NCBI RefSeq assembly: GCF_000968535.2
Contig: NC_016112.1
Span: forward strand, 2,728,001-2,792,000
Length of the DNA: 64,000 nucleotides
Source of the DNA: Methylotuvimicrobium alcaliphilum 20Z
GTDB lineage: Bacteria; Pseudomonadota; Gammaproteobacteria; Methylococcales; Methylomonadaceae
Direction of reading: 5' to 3'
Under the pieces are notes generated by a model. It had not been told where the DNA came from and made no database searches. It saw only the letters and a program-made list of their open reading frames with translations. Made by a program: the position numbers and the translations under genes. This document shows, piece after piece, positions 1-9,845 of the stretch. Each line of letters begins with the position of its first letter. Position 1 is the first letter of the stretch.

Positions 1-1972
1 CCTCAAACATGATGTCGACTTCGCCGAGTTCGACTTTTTGTTTGGCTTCGCGCCACGATTCAAGCGGAATAATGTCCAACTCGATACGGAGTATTTTGGC
101 GATCCATGCCAAATAGTCGGCCGCCATGCCGATATATCGACCCTGACGATCGACGCTTTCATAAGGTAACTTATTTCTCTTGACGGCAACTCGAATGACC
201 GGATGCTCGGCCAGCCATTTTTGCTCGTAAGACGTCATAGCGACCGTTTGTCCCTTGAATCTGGCACCGAACCATTTATCTTGTACTTGCTGCTTCTCCT
301 GTTCGGGAATCGCCGCAAGCGCTTTATTCAAGATCGAATGCAATTCCGGCAAATCCGTACGAACCGCCATGTGCAATTGCTGAGCCTCGCCAGGAGGCAA
401 TACCTTAAACGGCCGAATTGTTGTTATCGCATTACGTTTCAACCAATAAGTGATAACCGAATGCGCATCGACCAGTAAATCCGCTTTTCTCTCAATAACG
501 CTTTGCAAAGCTCCCATCAGATCCTCGACTTCGAGAATACTCAGTTCCGGGAACATTTTTTTTATGGTTTCATCATGCAAAAAACCTCTCGGTATCGCGA
601 TCGTTTTACCGGCTAAATCCGCCAAGGACTTGGCTTGGACATCTTCATGAATGAAAAAATAATCCAACATCCACTGATAAGGCTCGGTAAAAAGCATATA
701 GTCGGCCCGCTCGTCGGAATAATACAGCGATGGCAGTAAGTCGATTTCCCGTTGCCGGATCTTTTGCAGAAGATTATTCCAGTCGTCGATCTCGGCTTCG
801 AAAGTCAGTCCGGTATATTGCCCGATCAATTGCAATATATCCCGGCTCAAGCCGTTATGAACACCGTTACGATCGACAAAATCGTAAGGCGCCCAATCCC
901 GCTCTCCCCCGTAACGGACCACCGGGTTACGTTTTATCCAGGCTCTCTCTTTCGCCGAAAAAGCCAGTACCGGACCGGTTTCGGCATTCGGCAAACGGTA
1001 AAAAAAATCATCCTCGATGAGGCTGTGCTCGACAAATCCCAAACGTTGGTAATCCTCGGCCGTCAAACGATAACGCTTTGGATCGACCGATCCCAACTGT
1101 ATCAACTCGGGAATAATCATCTGCCGGGTCATGCGCGCTTCGTACTCCAAATAAGCGCGGGAAAGCTTAGGGTTATAACGATCGATAATCAACTCGATGA
1201 TTTCTTTCGGGTGATCGAGCGCATACTGCCAACCTTTGATCGTCGCCCGGCTGATTTTTTCGACTCGCTCGGGATGTTCGATGATTTCATTGCGGGTAGT
1301 GAATAAATTGTCTCCGTAATAATCGATTCCGTAATTTAGCGGATTGATGACATTGACTTCAACCCCTTGCTCTTTTAGAAGAAACGGTTGGGAAGTCGCA
1401 TAGGCGGTAACGACATCGATCTTGCCGTCGCGTAAATCCTGATAGGAATCTCCGGTTGCCTTGATCCGTTGAACTTTATTCAGATCGCCGAGGGTTTTCA
1501 GCAGCAGCGCATTCAGCGCCGCATCGCCCCGGCTGGATAAGTCGAGCGCGACTTTTTTGCCGATCATTTCATAAGGACTGACGATGCCCGATTCGCGGCG
1601 GGCGATGAATACCAGCGGAGAATGTTGAAAAAATTGATTGATCAGAACGACCGGATCGCCCTGTAAATGATAGATCAGCAAAGTGCTATCGGTTACGCCG
1701 TATTCCGATTCTCCGGCAAGGACCTGCTTGACGAAGTCTTTCGAATAATCGATTTCTTTTAACTGAACTTCGAGCCCTTCGTCCCGGTAAAAACCTTTCT
1801 CGATAGCAGCATAATAACCGGCAAACTGAAAACCATGTTCCCAACGTAATTGAATGCTCACCGAGTCTAGGTCTAGCGCCGATTCGTCTACTGCCGCATG
1901 CGCACTGCTTAAAAATAGATAAAAGAAGCACAACAGAATGGCAATAGCGGTTTTTACAAGCATCGGCGGCAT
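1..1972 (-). CDS. Periplasmic sensor protein with NMT1-like and tandem SBP_bac_3 domains, 3' end beyond window
   Basis: The frame is open from an ATG near 1972 (or 1963) to the left edge, about 654 codons, so the C-terminus is missing. A signal peptide is followed by an NMT1/SsuA-like periplasmic binding domain at about residues 35-270 (FQFAGYYAAIEKGFYRDEG, typical of this family). A first SBP_bac_3 domain covers about 333-570 and a second starts near residue 575 (EQKWLAEHPVIRVAVKRN). This build is typical of BvgS-like hybrid kinases or of GGDEF/PAS proteins with stacked sensor domains; the missing part should hold a transmembrane segment and an output domain. It begins about 12 bases after the stop of the REC-HD-GYP gene, so the two are probably co-transcribed. 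Output type is unknown. Confidence 0.8.
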   Translation of the reverse strand, partial: MPPMLVKTAIAILLCFFYLFLSSAHAAVDESALDLDSVSIQLRWEHGFQFAGYYAAIEKGFYRDEGLEVQLKEIDYSKDFVKQVLAGESEYGVTDSTLLIYHLQGDPVVLINQFFQHSPLVFIARRESGIVSPYEMIGKKVALDLSSRGDAALNALLLKTLGDLNKVQRIKATGDSYQDLRDGKIDVVTAYATSQPFLLKEQGVEVNVINPLNYGIDYYGDNLFTTRNEIIEHPERVEKISRATIKGWQYALDHPKEIIELIIDRYNPKLSRAYLEYEARMTRQMIIPELIQLGSVDPKRYRLTAEDYQRLGFVEHSLIEDDFFYRLPNAETGPVLAFSAKERAWIKRNPVVRYGGERDWAPYDFVDRNGVHNGLSRDILQLIGQYTGLTFEAEIDDWNNLLQKIRQREIDLLPSLYYSDERADYMLFTEPYQWMLDYFFIHEDVQAKSLADLAGKTIAIPRGFLHDETIKKMFPELSILEVEDLMGALQSVIERKADLLVDAHSVITYWLKRNAITTIRPFKVLPPGEAQQLHMAVRTDLPELHSILNKALAAIPEQEKQQVQDKWFGARFKGQTVAMTSYEQKWLAEHPVIRVAVKRNKLPYESVDRQGRYIGMAADYLAWIAKILRIELDIIPLESWREAKQKVELGEVDIMFE

Positions 1973-1983
1973 TGAACCGGCAC

Positions 1984-3039
1984 TCACTTCAAATCGGCGA
2001 TTGCAAAAAACTCATCGACATGGCCTAAGAAAATGTCGACCAATTCCGGGTCGAACTGCGTTTCGCGATGTCCCTCAATATAATCGACAACCCGATCGCG
2101 ACTCCAAACGGCTTTATAACATCGAGCATGAGTCAACGCATCGAACACATCGGCTAATGCGACGATTCGGCCGTAAATATGAATATCATTACCCTTCAAT
2201 CCGCGCGGATACCCGCTACCGTCCCATTTCTCATGATGTTCATGAGCGATGACGGCGGCGGATTTAATGATTCTTCGATCCGAACGGCATAGTAATTGAT
2301 AACCGTTAGTGGTATGCGACTTGATGACATTAAATTCGTCCTCGGTCAATCGCCCCGGCTTATTCAATATTTCCTTAGGTATCATCATCTTGCCGATATC
2401 ATGCATCGGGGAGGCATGATACAACATATCCATATCGTGAACGGAGAGGCTTTTATGATATTTAGCCAGCAATGCTGAAATCTCGGACAAGCGCTTGATA
2501 TGCTTTCCGGTTTCATCCGAAGTCGATTCCATTAATTCGGTCAGCATAAATATCATTTCTTTTTGATTTTCTTCCAACTCCGTAAGTAAGCGGACCCGCT
2601 CATAGGCGACTTTCGCTTCCAATGCGATATTATGTTCGCGCAGTATTTTTTTTGCATGAAACAAATCGATATGCGTCTTGACGCGCGCCAACAATTCATC
2701 GGCATGAAAAGGCTTGGTTATATAATCGACGCCGCCGACGGTAAAGCCTTTCGCCATCGAATCGACATCGACACGGGCAGTCAAAAAAATAATCGGCACA
2801 TCTTGATAACGCGGATTGTCTTTTAAAATTCGGCAGACTTCGAAGCCGTCCATGCCCGGCATCATAATGTCCAGCAGAATCAAATCGAACGGCGCCGGAT
2901 TATCTCGAATCAACCGTAACGCTTCTTCTCCGCCGCAGGCAAACGAAAGATCGTAATTGTCTTCCTTTAAAAAGTTCATGGCGACACGAATGTTATCGAT
3001 GACGTCATCGACAATCAGAATACGATTGGATGTAAGCAT
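1984..3039 (-). CDS. Response regulator, REC plus HD-GYP domain (putative c-di-GMP phosphodiesterase)
   Basis: An N-terminal receiver domain spans about residues 5-125, with acidic pair DD near residue 11, phospho-acceptor Asp57 in LILLDIMMPGMDG and conserved Lys109 in YITKPF. An HD-GYP domain spans about 185-345: HDIGKMMIPKEILNKPG carries the HD pair, and HHEKWDGSGYPRGLKG carries the GYP motif. Such proteins usually hydrolyse c-di-GMP in response to phosphorylation. The ATG at 3039 starts right before the receiver (MLTSNRILIVDD). A TTG at 3087 would add 16 residues, and neither start has a clear Shine-Dalgarno. The truncated periplasmic sensor directly downstream is the likely partner. A GGDEF-EAL gene is divergent. 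Confidence 0.88.
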   Translation of the reverse strand: MLTSNRILIVDDVIDNIRVAMNFLKEDNYDLSFACGGEEALRLIRDNPAPFDLILLDIMMPGMDGFEVCRILKDNPRYQDVPIIFLTARVDVDSMAKGFTVGGVDYITKPFHADELLARVKTHIDLFHAKKILREHNIALEAKVAYERVRLLTELEENQKEMIFMLTELMESTSDETGKHIKRLSEISALLAKYHKSLSVHDMDMLYHASPMHDIGKMMIPKEILNKPGRLTEDEFNVIKSHTTNGYQLLCRSDRRIIKSAAVIAHEHHEKWDGSGYPRGLKGNDIHIYGRIVALADVFDALTHARCYKAVWSRDRVVDYIEGHRETQFDPELVDIFLGHVDEFFAIADLK

Positions 3040-3431
3040 GGAGGTTGATTCAGTTGCTGGATGTATTGGATTTTCTAAGCGTAGCAATCAAATCCGGGAT
3101 TGTCTAGAGCCTGTGCTAGGCAATCAATTACTTGCCGACTTGAATGATTTTTAAATTATACAAAGGATTTCCATTGCAAATCACGAGGGGATAACCTGGA
3201 ATCAATGAGGCTCTCGCGGGCTATGCTATTGAAATAAAAATATTATAAATAATATCAAATTGAACCTTACACCGCCATGCGGCTTATTTTTCAATAATTT
3301 ACGATCTATAAATGTTAAGGATAGGTTCCCGGGAACCGAACTGCCTAAAACTTGCCCATACTCAATACAAAACCATCTATAATTTGTTACAAATTACGGG
3401 CATAAAACGCTTTCCGTACTCTTACTCATTC
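3040..3431. other. Intergenic region between divergent signalling genes
   Basis: This 390-base AT-rich stretch separates the minus-strand HD-GYP gene from the plus-strand GGDEF-EAL gene and must hold both promoters. The plus-strand frame stays open upstream to 3312, but that segment does not resemble the family. No repeat copy or convincing promoter hexamer pair was seen. Confidence 0.4.
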
Positions 3432-6230
3432 ATGAATCTCATTGTGCATCTGATTATTTTTTTTATTTTACTCTTTTTATCGATGCCGTCGGTTGCCTCT
3501 GATTTAAAGACCGACTCGGCTTCAGCATCGGTTCCGGCTCCGGTTCGCACTATAACTTTGAATCCAGAAGAACAAAAGTGGCTGGAAAAGCATAAAAAAA
3601 TCCGAATCGCTTTTGACGGAGACTTTCCTCCCTTTAGCTTTGTTAATGATAAAGGCATTGTCGAAGGCGTTGCCGTTGAAATCATTAGCTTACTAAGCCA
3701 GCGACTAGGTATTGACTTCGAAATTTATCCGCACACCGACTGGAGCCGGATATACGAAGCGGCCGTCGCAAGACAAACCGATATCGTGGCAACGATGGTC
3801 AACAGACCGGAGCGTCGCACATGGTTTTTCTTTACTCAACCCTATCTCAACAAGTCGCTGGTCATCATTACCCGAAAAGACAATTTCACCATCAAGCGCC
3901 GCACCGATATCGCCGGCAAAAAAATCGCTCTGGTCGACAATTACCAATATGTCGATCGAGTTCGCGAAGAGTTTCCTTCGATCAAAATACACGCGGTCGA
4001 TTCTTTCCTAGAGGGTCTTAAAGCGGTGGCGAATCGCCAAGCAGATGCCGCAATCACTTTTACCGGGACCGGTCATTTTTTAATCAATAGACACCAACTC
4101 AGCGACCTTAATATAGCGGCTTTCTACGATCACAACAGCGCAAACGAAAGTATCGCGATACGTAAAGATTGGCCGGAATTGGCTTCGATATTACAAAAAG
4201 GGCTCGACTCGCTCAGCTCCGAAGAAAAACAGGCGATCTTCGAAAAATGGGTTCCCAAAGTTGAAACCGTAGTCACCGACTATGTGCTGATCGGTAAAAT
4301 TGTTGCAGCATTCGCATTCGTACTACTCGTCATGTTGCTATGGATTGTTCAAGTCCGCAGACAAAATCGCCGTATCGAGCAATCCAAGGATGAAGTGTTG
4401 CTCGCAAATCAACAATTAGTCAATCTACAAAACGAATTGGAAAACTTGGTCGAGCAAAGGACTGCCGAACTTAAAGCCAGCGAACAAAAATACCGTAGTT
4501 TGGTCGAGAATCTACGCCATGAATATTTTTTCTATCGTCAAGACCCTTCGGGTTTACTGACTTATGTGAGCCCTTCGGTCAGCAATATACTCGGCTACAG
4601 TACGGAAGAGTTTATCGCTAATCACCGCGACTTCCTGACCGACAACCCCGCTAACCTAAACATCGATAAAAACACGGATTTATGCTTAAAAGGCATGCCT
4701 CAACCGCCTTACGAAGTCGAAGTTTATGATAGCAACGGTTATATCCATTGGCTTGAAGTCATGGACTCGCCAGTATTTGACCAAAACGGCCAATGCATAG
4801 GCGTCGACGGTATCGCACACGACATTACCGAGCGTAAAGAAACGCATGAATTACTCACATCGCTTTCTTATTATGACGATCTGACCGGTTTGGCCAACCG
4901 GCGTTTATTCGCCGATCGCCTACAACAAGCAATCAATCTTGCTCACCGGAACAAAACCTCAATTACGCTATTTTATCTTGATCTGGATAAGTTTAAATCG
5001 ATCAATGATACGCTCGGCCATGCCGCAGGAGACGAGGTTCTTAAGGAAACGGCGCAAAAAATACTGTCAGTCATACGCGACTCCGATATTGCGGCCCGCA
5101 TGGGCGGAGATGAATTCGTCATACTCCTACCTGATTCCGACGCCCAAGCCGCCCTATCGGTTGCTAACAAGCTCATTAAGGTCTTGCAACAGCCTTATTA
5201 CATCGGCGAACAAATGCTTAGCATTGGAAGCAGTATCGGCATCTCTGTATATCCGGACAACGGCACCGACGGCGATAGTCTAATCAATCATGCCGATACC
5301 GCGATGTATCACGCTAAGAAGGAAAAATTGGGTTATGCATTTTATTCCGAGGACATGCAACCGGCTTTCATAAGCTCCGAACAACTGACCGAAGACTTGA
5401 CGAACACCGTTAAACATTGCCTACGAATAAGCCGAACAACCTCGGCAAGTTCGATAGAAAATACTCAAAATCCAGGCATGAACGGTCACTTTTTGATTTA
5501 TTATCAGAGTCGACATGCATTGATCAGCAGCGACATCATCGGTTTCGAGAGTTTAGTCCGCTGGTATCATCCCGAACAAGGCATCTTATCGCCTTCGGAA
5601 TTTTTACCGCTCGCCGAAAAATCCGGTTTAATCGATAAAATTACCGACTGGGTCGTCAGGCAGGTCTGTAGTCAGGCGCTGGCTTGGGAAAAGATGAACC
5701 TCAGACCCGCCAAAATCAGCATTAATCTTTCGGTCAATCAAATTCAACAACAAAGCTTGGTAGAAAGAATGCTACGCGATATCGATAACCTCGGAGTAAC
5801 TCCGAACTGGCTGGAAATTGAGATTAAAGAGAGCACGATCATGCAAAATATCGATCATGCCGTAAATATCATCGATCAACTCAATGCTGCGGGTCTGTCG
5901 GTTGCAATAGACGATATCAATTCCGACTCGCCTATTTTGGAGCAACTCGATTCCCTTCCGGCGCAAACCATCAAAATCGATCGCGCACTGATTCGTACCC
6001 TTCCGATCAATAACGAAAATGCGAACAGCGTCATATCGATCATCAAAAAAGCGCATGCCCATGGCAAAGTTGTTACGGCGGAAGGCGTGGAAAGTGAAAA
6101 TCAATTGGATTTTCTCAAAACAAACCGCTGCGATAACGTGCAAGGATTCTATTTCAGCAAGCCCTTAGCAGCAGCCGACGCAGAAAACTTTCTCAAGAGT
6201 TTGTCATGGTTTCTTGATAAAAACGACTAA
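3432..6230 (+). CDS. Membrane diguanylate cyclase/phosphodiesterase: SBP_bac_3, PAS, GGDEF, EAL
   Basis: The ATG at 3432 begins a signal peptide (MNLIVHLIIFFILLFLSMP); the frame also allows a start at 3312 without signal-like sequence. Order: periplasmic SBP_bac_3 domain about residues 40-275, transmembrane segment about 285-305, coiled coil about 315-350, PAS about 355-475, GGDEF about 480-640, EAL about 690-930. The GGDEF site is intact (RMGGDEF near residue 557), with an RxxD inhibitory site (RDSD) five residues upstream, so cyclase activity is likely. In the EAL domain the motif reads FESLVRW and loop 6 reads DDINSDSP in place of the usual DDFGTGYSS, although Asn, Glu, Lys and Gln positions in INLSVNQ, EIKES, IKIDR and VQGFYF are kept; hydrolase activity is uncertain. 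Confidence 0.9.
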   Translation: MNLIVHLIIFFILLFLSMPSVASDLKTDSASASVPAPVRTITLNPEEQKWLEKHKKIRIAFDGDFPPFSFVNDKGIVEGVAVEIISLLSQRLGIDFEIYPHTDWSRIYEAAVARQTDIVATMVNRPERRTWFFFTQPYLNKSLVIITRKDNFTIKRRTDIAGKKIALVDNYQYVDRVREEFPSIKIHAVDSFLEGLKAVANRQADAAITFTGTGHFLINRHQLSDLNIAAFYDHNSANESIAIRKDWPELASILQKGLDSLSSEEKQAIFEKWVPKVETVVTDYVLIGKIVAAFAFVLLVMLLWIVQVRRQNRRIEQSKDEVLLANQQLVNLQNELENLVEQRTAELKASEQKYRSLVENLRHEYFFYRQDPSGLLTYVSPSVSNILGYSTEEFIANHRDFLTDNPANLNIDKNTDLCLKGMPQPPYEVEVYDSNGYIHWLEVMDSPVFDQNGQCIGVDGIAHDITERKETHELLTSLSYYDDLTGLANRRLFADRLQQAINLAHRNKTSITLFYLDLDKFKSINDTLGHAAGDEVLKETAQKILSVIRDSDIAARMGGDEFVILLPDSDAQAALSVANKLIKVLQQPYYIGEQMLSIGSSIGISVYPDNGTDGDSLINHADTAMYHAKKEKLGYAFYSEDMQPAFISSEQLTEDLTNTVKHCLRISRTTSASSIENTQNPGMNGHFLIYYQSRHALISSDIIGFESLVRWYHPEQGILSPSEFLPLAEKSGLIDKITDWVVRQVCSQALAWEKMNLRPAKISINLSVNQIQQQSLVERMLRDIDNLGVTPNWLEIEIKESTIMQNIDHAVNIIDQLNAAGLSVAIDDINSDSPILEQLDSLPAQTIKIDRALIRTLPINNENANSVISIIKKAHAHGKVVTAEGVESENQLDFLKTNRCDNVQGFYFSKPLAAADAENFLKSLSWFLDKND

Positions 6231-6277
6231 ATTATAACTATCCACACTTCAAATTTCGGAATTGACATATCTATCTT

Positions 6278-6609
6278 CCTGATTAGCAAGATGCTTCAGC
6301 TTGCCGAAGCCAAGTGTCCGAGCAGGGGCCAGTCGTAGTCGCAAAAACTAAAATATGCTATTACCCAAGCTCCAGCTTGGGTAATCTGTTCAGGAAGCTC
6401 TAGCTTCCCGACAATCAAGAAAGATTGAACGAGCGAGTCGGGGTTGATTGAGAATGTGCGAAGGTTGTGTCGGTCTCAAGAAGCTGGAGCTTGGGAAAGA
6501 GCGTGATGTGGGTTGGCTGTTTTTAGCTTGACGCGCATGGCTTGCGAACCCCGCCCTGCTAAGGATATGCTGATCTTTGGGCTTTAGCTGAAGAAACTTG
6601 CTAATCAGG
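6278..6609. mobile_element. MITE family M, copy 1 (332 bp) with 8-bp target duplication
   Basis: Perfect 13-bp inverted ends CCTGATTAGCAAG at 6278-6290 and 6597-6609 extend imperfectly to about 24 bp (CTTCAGCT shared). The direct repeat TCTATCTT lies at 6270-6277 and 6610-6617, the mark of an insertion with 8-bp duplication. No coding frame is visible. The outer parts match the copy at 36856-37101, while the middle (6360-6540, with AAGCTCCAGCTTG-type hairpins) differs, so the element is modular. Sequence before it (CACTTCAAATTTCGG at 6245) and after it (CCGAAATTTGA near 6620) looks like the two ends of a family A repeat, so this copy too may sit inside one. Confidence 0.8.
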
Positions 6610-6779
6610 TCTATCTTTGCCGAAATTTGATTAGCAATGTGGCGTATATTGACTCTGTTCATCAAGGCCACATCGAGCCGGCAAACCACCTCCATTGCAA
6701 AGACCAACACCCCAATTCCATTGAAAATGCTTTATCATAGCGCACTCGAAACAGCATACTCTTACAGACGATAATAATA

Positions 6780-9017
6780 ATGAACACCCCGTCACTCTCC
6801 TTACAAGACCGCAGACTCTCGCTCATTCTGCTTTTCGCCGCGACGCTATTCACCAGCGCCACATTGATGTTTAGCCTACAACCGATGTTCGGCAAGCTGA
6901 TTTTGCCTAAATTGGGCGGCACGCCCGCGGTTTGGAATACCTGCATGGTGTTTTATCAAAGCATCCTATTCCTAGGTTATATGTATGCGCATTTTTTATC
7001 GACACGCCAAGACACTCGGCGACAGCTTCAAATCCATGCCGCCGTCTTATTCATCAGTCTGTTGATATTGCCGGTCGCTTTGCCGGATAATCTATCGCCT
7101 CCAACCGAGACCAACCCGACGTTATGGCTGCTTGGCACACTTTTCCTTGCGATCGGCCTGCCCTTCTTTGTCGTTTCGGCCACAGCACCGCTGTTGCAAA
7201 AATGGTTCGCGCAAGTCGGCCACCACACCAGTCACGACCCTTATTATCTCTATGCCGCAAGCAATGCCGGAAGCCTGTTGGCCTTATTAAGCTACCCGTT
7301 TGTGATCGAACCGAATATCGGATTGGCTTCGCAACAAATCGCTTGGAGCGGAGGCTATGCAGCTTTATGTTTGATGATTGCCGGTTGCGGGTGGAGCTTG
7401 TGGAAAAACAAGCCTCGAACGGATGCATCGGCACAGGAAGACATACTATTGTCCCCTGAGCTCGACAACAAAACCCGCCTACATTGGCTCGTCTTGGCCT
7501 TCGTGCCGTCGAGCTTACTATTGGGCTTGACTAACTTTATCAGCACCGATATCGCATCGGTACCGCTGCTGTGGATCATTCCGCTAACGCTCTATTTACT
7601 GTCTTTCATCATTGTGTTTTCGAAATGGAACCTAAAAACACATCCGATCATGACGGCACTGCAGCCGGTAATATTGCTACCGTTCATCGCTTACTCGTTC
7701 ATCAATCCGGCAATCTTACCTTATTGGCTCGACCTGGTACTGCATTCAACCGCTTTTTTCCTGGCCATCATGGTTTGTCACGGCGAACTAGCCAGACTTC
7801 GCCCCCACACGCGGCATTTGACCGACTTTTATTTGATCATGTCGTTCGCCGGCATGCTCGGCGGTATGTTCAATACCTTTGTCGCGCCGTTCGTTTTCAA
7901 TGCGGTTTACGAATATCCAATCATGATCATTGCGGCATTACTGCTGCGCCCCGGACTGGATATCTCGACCGGTTATCGCTGGACTCTGCAAGCCGTTTTT
8001 CCGGCCATTGTGATTGCCTGCGGATTAATCATCTATTTAACGGTCGACGATCTGCCGCAATATCTAGACACGATCGGCACGGGCTTGATTCTATTGGCCG
8101 GCCTGACTTATGCGTTCAAAAATCAACCGTTATCTTTAGCTTTGCTCGCGGGAACATTAATCTTCTTTACACAGGGTCTGCATGGTTTGGTGTCCAACAC
8201 GATTTTTCAGGATAGAACCTTCTTTGGCGTACTGTCGGTGCGTGAAAATGTTTTACTCGATGAACAAAACCGTCCGGAAAAATACCACGAGCTGTTTCAT
8301 GGCACGACCAAGCACGGCGCGCAACGCTTAGCAGCTCATTTGGAAACCGTTCCGTTGACCTATTACAGCCGCCCCGGACCGATGGGTCAGTTATTTAAAA
8401 GTTACGACGAACAAAACGGCGAGTGGGTCGTCGGCGCGGTCGGCCTCGGCGCCGGCGCATTGGCTTGTTACGCCAAGGATAATCAGCAATGGACTTTTTA
8501 CGAAATCGATCCGTTGGTTGTCGAAATTGCCGAAAACCCGGACTATTTCACTTATCTGAAACGCTGCGCCCGCAATTTGACCCATAATATCGGCGATGCA
8601 CGCCTATCGCTGGCGGAAGAACCGGACCACAAATTCGATTTGTTGATCATGGATGCGTTCAGCTCGGATGCCGTGCCGACCCACCTATTGACTCGCGAAG
8701 CGCTCGATCTGTATTTCGAAAAACTCAAACCGAATGGTATTTTGGCGTTTCATATCACCAACCGCCATTTGGCCTTGAAAAAAGTGCTGGCCGACCATGC
8801 CAAACAAATGCAATTGGCCGCATTGATCCAAGAATTTAAAACGGACGGCTCGATACCATTGGTCACGGCCACCGATTGGGTCGTGATGGCGAAAGACGAG
8901 AAGATATTGAACCCGCTCATCGCCAGTCGGCTCGGAAGTTGGGAAAAAATGCCGTTGTATTTCGGCATGCGGCCCTGGACCGACGATTTTACGAATATCA
9001 TCAGCATTTGGAAGTAA
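6780..9017 (+). CDS. Fused membrane/spermidine-synthase-like protein
   Basis: The protein has 745 residues. Roughly 12-14 hydrophobic segments fill residues 1-500, opening with the conserved FSLQPMFGKLILPKLGGTPAVWNTCMVFYQ block typical of fused membrane/spermidine synthase proteins. The C-terminal 230 residues form a spermidine-synthase-like Rossmann fold: VGAVGLGAGALACYA (nucleotide loop), FYEIDP (acidic ribose ligand) and LLIMDAFSSDAVPTHLL. The family lacks a proven substrate; many members miss residues needed for aminopropyl transfer, so polyamine synthesis should not be assumed. The start is an ATG after a run of ATAATAATA. The next gene begins one base after its stop, so they form an operon. 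Confidence 0.85.
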   Translation: MNTPSLSLQDRRLSLILLFAATLFTSATLMFSLQPMFGKLILPKLGGTPAVWNTCMVFYQSILFLGYMYAHFLSTRQDTRRQLQIHAAVLFISLLILPVALPDNLSPPTETNPTLWLLGTLFLAIGLPFFVVSATAPLLQKWFAQVGHHTSHDPYYLYAASNAGSLLALLSYPFVIEPNIGLASQQIAWSGGYAALCLMIAGCGWSLWKNKPRTDASAQEDILLSPELDNKTRLHWLVLAFVPSSLLLGLTNFISTDIASVPLLWIIPLTLYLLSFIIVFSKWNLKTHPIMTALQPVILLPFIAYSFINPAILPYWLDLVLHSTAFFLAIMVCHGELARLRPHTRHLTDFYLIMSFAGMLGGMFNTFVAPFVFNAVYEYPIMIIAALLLRPGLDISTGYRWTLQAVFPAIVIACGLIIYLTVDDLPQYLDTIGTGLILLAGLTYAFKNQPLSLALLAGTLIFFTQGLHGLVSNTIFQDRTFFGVLSVRENVLLDEQNRPEKYHELFHGTTKHGAQRLAAHLETVPLTYYSRPGPMGQLFKSYDEQNGEWVVGAVGLGAGALACYAKDNQQWTFYEIDPLVVEIAENPDYFTYLKRCARNLTHNIGDARLSLAEEPDHKFDLLIMDAFSSDAVPTHLLTREALDLYFEKLKPNGILAFHITNRHLALKKVLADHAKQMQLAALIQEFKTDGSIPLVTATDWVVMAKDEKILNPLIASRLGSWEKMPLYFGMRPWTDDFTNIISIWK

Positions 9018-9018
9018 C

Positions 9019-9759
9019 ATGAAAAAATCGGCAGGTTACCTACCTGCCCTGCTGCTTTGCTGCGCCTTGCCCGTTCTAGCTATCGATTGGACCGCGAGTA
9101 ATGTTCAACTGTTGTACGGAGGGGATTTCGAGTTCGGCGAGCCGAAGCGAACGACGGTCACAGTCGAACATGCCCATGGCTGGCAATACGGAACCAATTT
9201 TTTCTTTGTCGACGTCATGCCCCGCAACGATGTCGGCACCGAAGTCTACGCCGAAGTCTACACCTATTTAAGCTGGAATAAAGTAACCGGGCTCAATCTG
9301 ACATTGGGTCCGATCAAGGACATTTCATTGGCGCTAGGCCTTAACATCAGCAATCTACCGGCACAAGACCACTTTAAAGCCTATATGTTCGGCTTGAGCT
9401 TCGACCTGGCGAACAGTCTATTCGATTATCTGCAATTCGACGTAACCGTCTATAAAGCGGACGATGTGAGCAGTCGCTACGGCTTGCAGTTTACACCGGT
9501 GTGGAGCCTGCCCTTTTCGATGGGCTGTGTGGACTTTAAATTTCGGGGTTTTACCGACTTCAGAACCGGCAATACCAATACATCGGGAAACTTCAACATT
9601 CTGGCACAGCCGCAATTATTGGTCGACATCGGCAATTTAACCGGTTGGAAAAAAGACACGATTTACATCGGCACCGAATATTCGCACTGGTATAACAAAT
9701 ACGGCGTCAAGGGTGTCGACGAAAGAGCGATTCAGGCCATGATCATCGGATTTTTTTAA
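9019..9759 (+). CDS. Tsx-like outer membrane channel protein
   Basis: The protein has 246 residues with a signal peptide ending near VLAIDWTASN. The rest is rich in alternating aromatic and polar residues, as in a beta barrel, and ends in a terminal Phe (MIIGFF), the usual outer-membrane sorting signal. Segments such as VQLLYGGDFEFGEPKRTTVTVEHAHGW and TYLSWNK resemble the Tsx/OmpK channel family, which passes nucleosides or small solutes. It lies one base downstream of the fused membrane/spermidine-synthase-like gene, so both may serve export or uptake of one metabolite; that link is inferred from position only. Confidence 0.75.
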   Translation: MKKSAGYLPALLLCCALPVLAIDWTASNVQLLYGGDFEFGEPKRTTVTVEHAHGWQYGTNFFFVDVMPRNDVGTEVYAEVYTYLSWNKVTGLNLTLGPIKDISLALGLNISNLPAQDHFKAYMFGLSFDLANSLFDYLQFDVTVYKADDVSSRYGLQFTPVWSLPFSMGCVDFKFRGFTDFRTGNTNTSGNFNILAQPQLLVDIGNLTGWKKDTIYIGTEYSHWYNKYGVKGVDERAIQAMIIGFF

Positions 9760-9772
9760 TGCTTACTCCGGC

Positions 9773-9830
9773 AGAGATGCAAACTAAATGTATGTGTCGA
9801 AGCGAAACAAAAGGTTTAGATTGCATCTCT
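9773..9830. terminator. Possible bidirectional hairpin between convergent genes
   Basis: AGAGATGCAA at 9773-9782 pairs with TTGCATCTCT at 9821-9830 (10 bp, 38-base loop). It lies between the convergent Tsx-like and nhaD genes. The loop is long and no clear U-tract follows on either side, so terminator function is only plausible. Confidence 0.35.
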
Positions 9831-9845
9831 ACGGGTAAATATCGA

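Noticed and set aside
752-1306. 184-residue plus-strand open frame
   Set aside because: Antisense shadow of the periplasmic sensor gene, whose minus-strand frame is open to the window edge and shows clear domains.
7571-8215. 214-residue open frame in another plus frame
   Set aside because: Shadow inside the fused membrane/spermidine-synthase-like gene.
6780-9017. Spermidine synthase speE
   Set aside because: Only the C-terminal third resembles SpeE; the membrane part and divergence mean that polyamine synthesis cannot be claimed.
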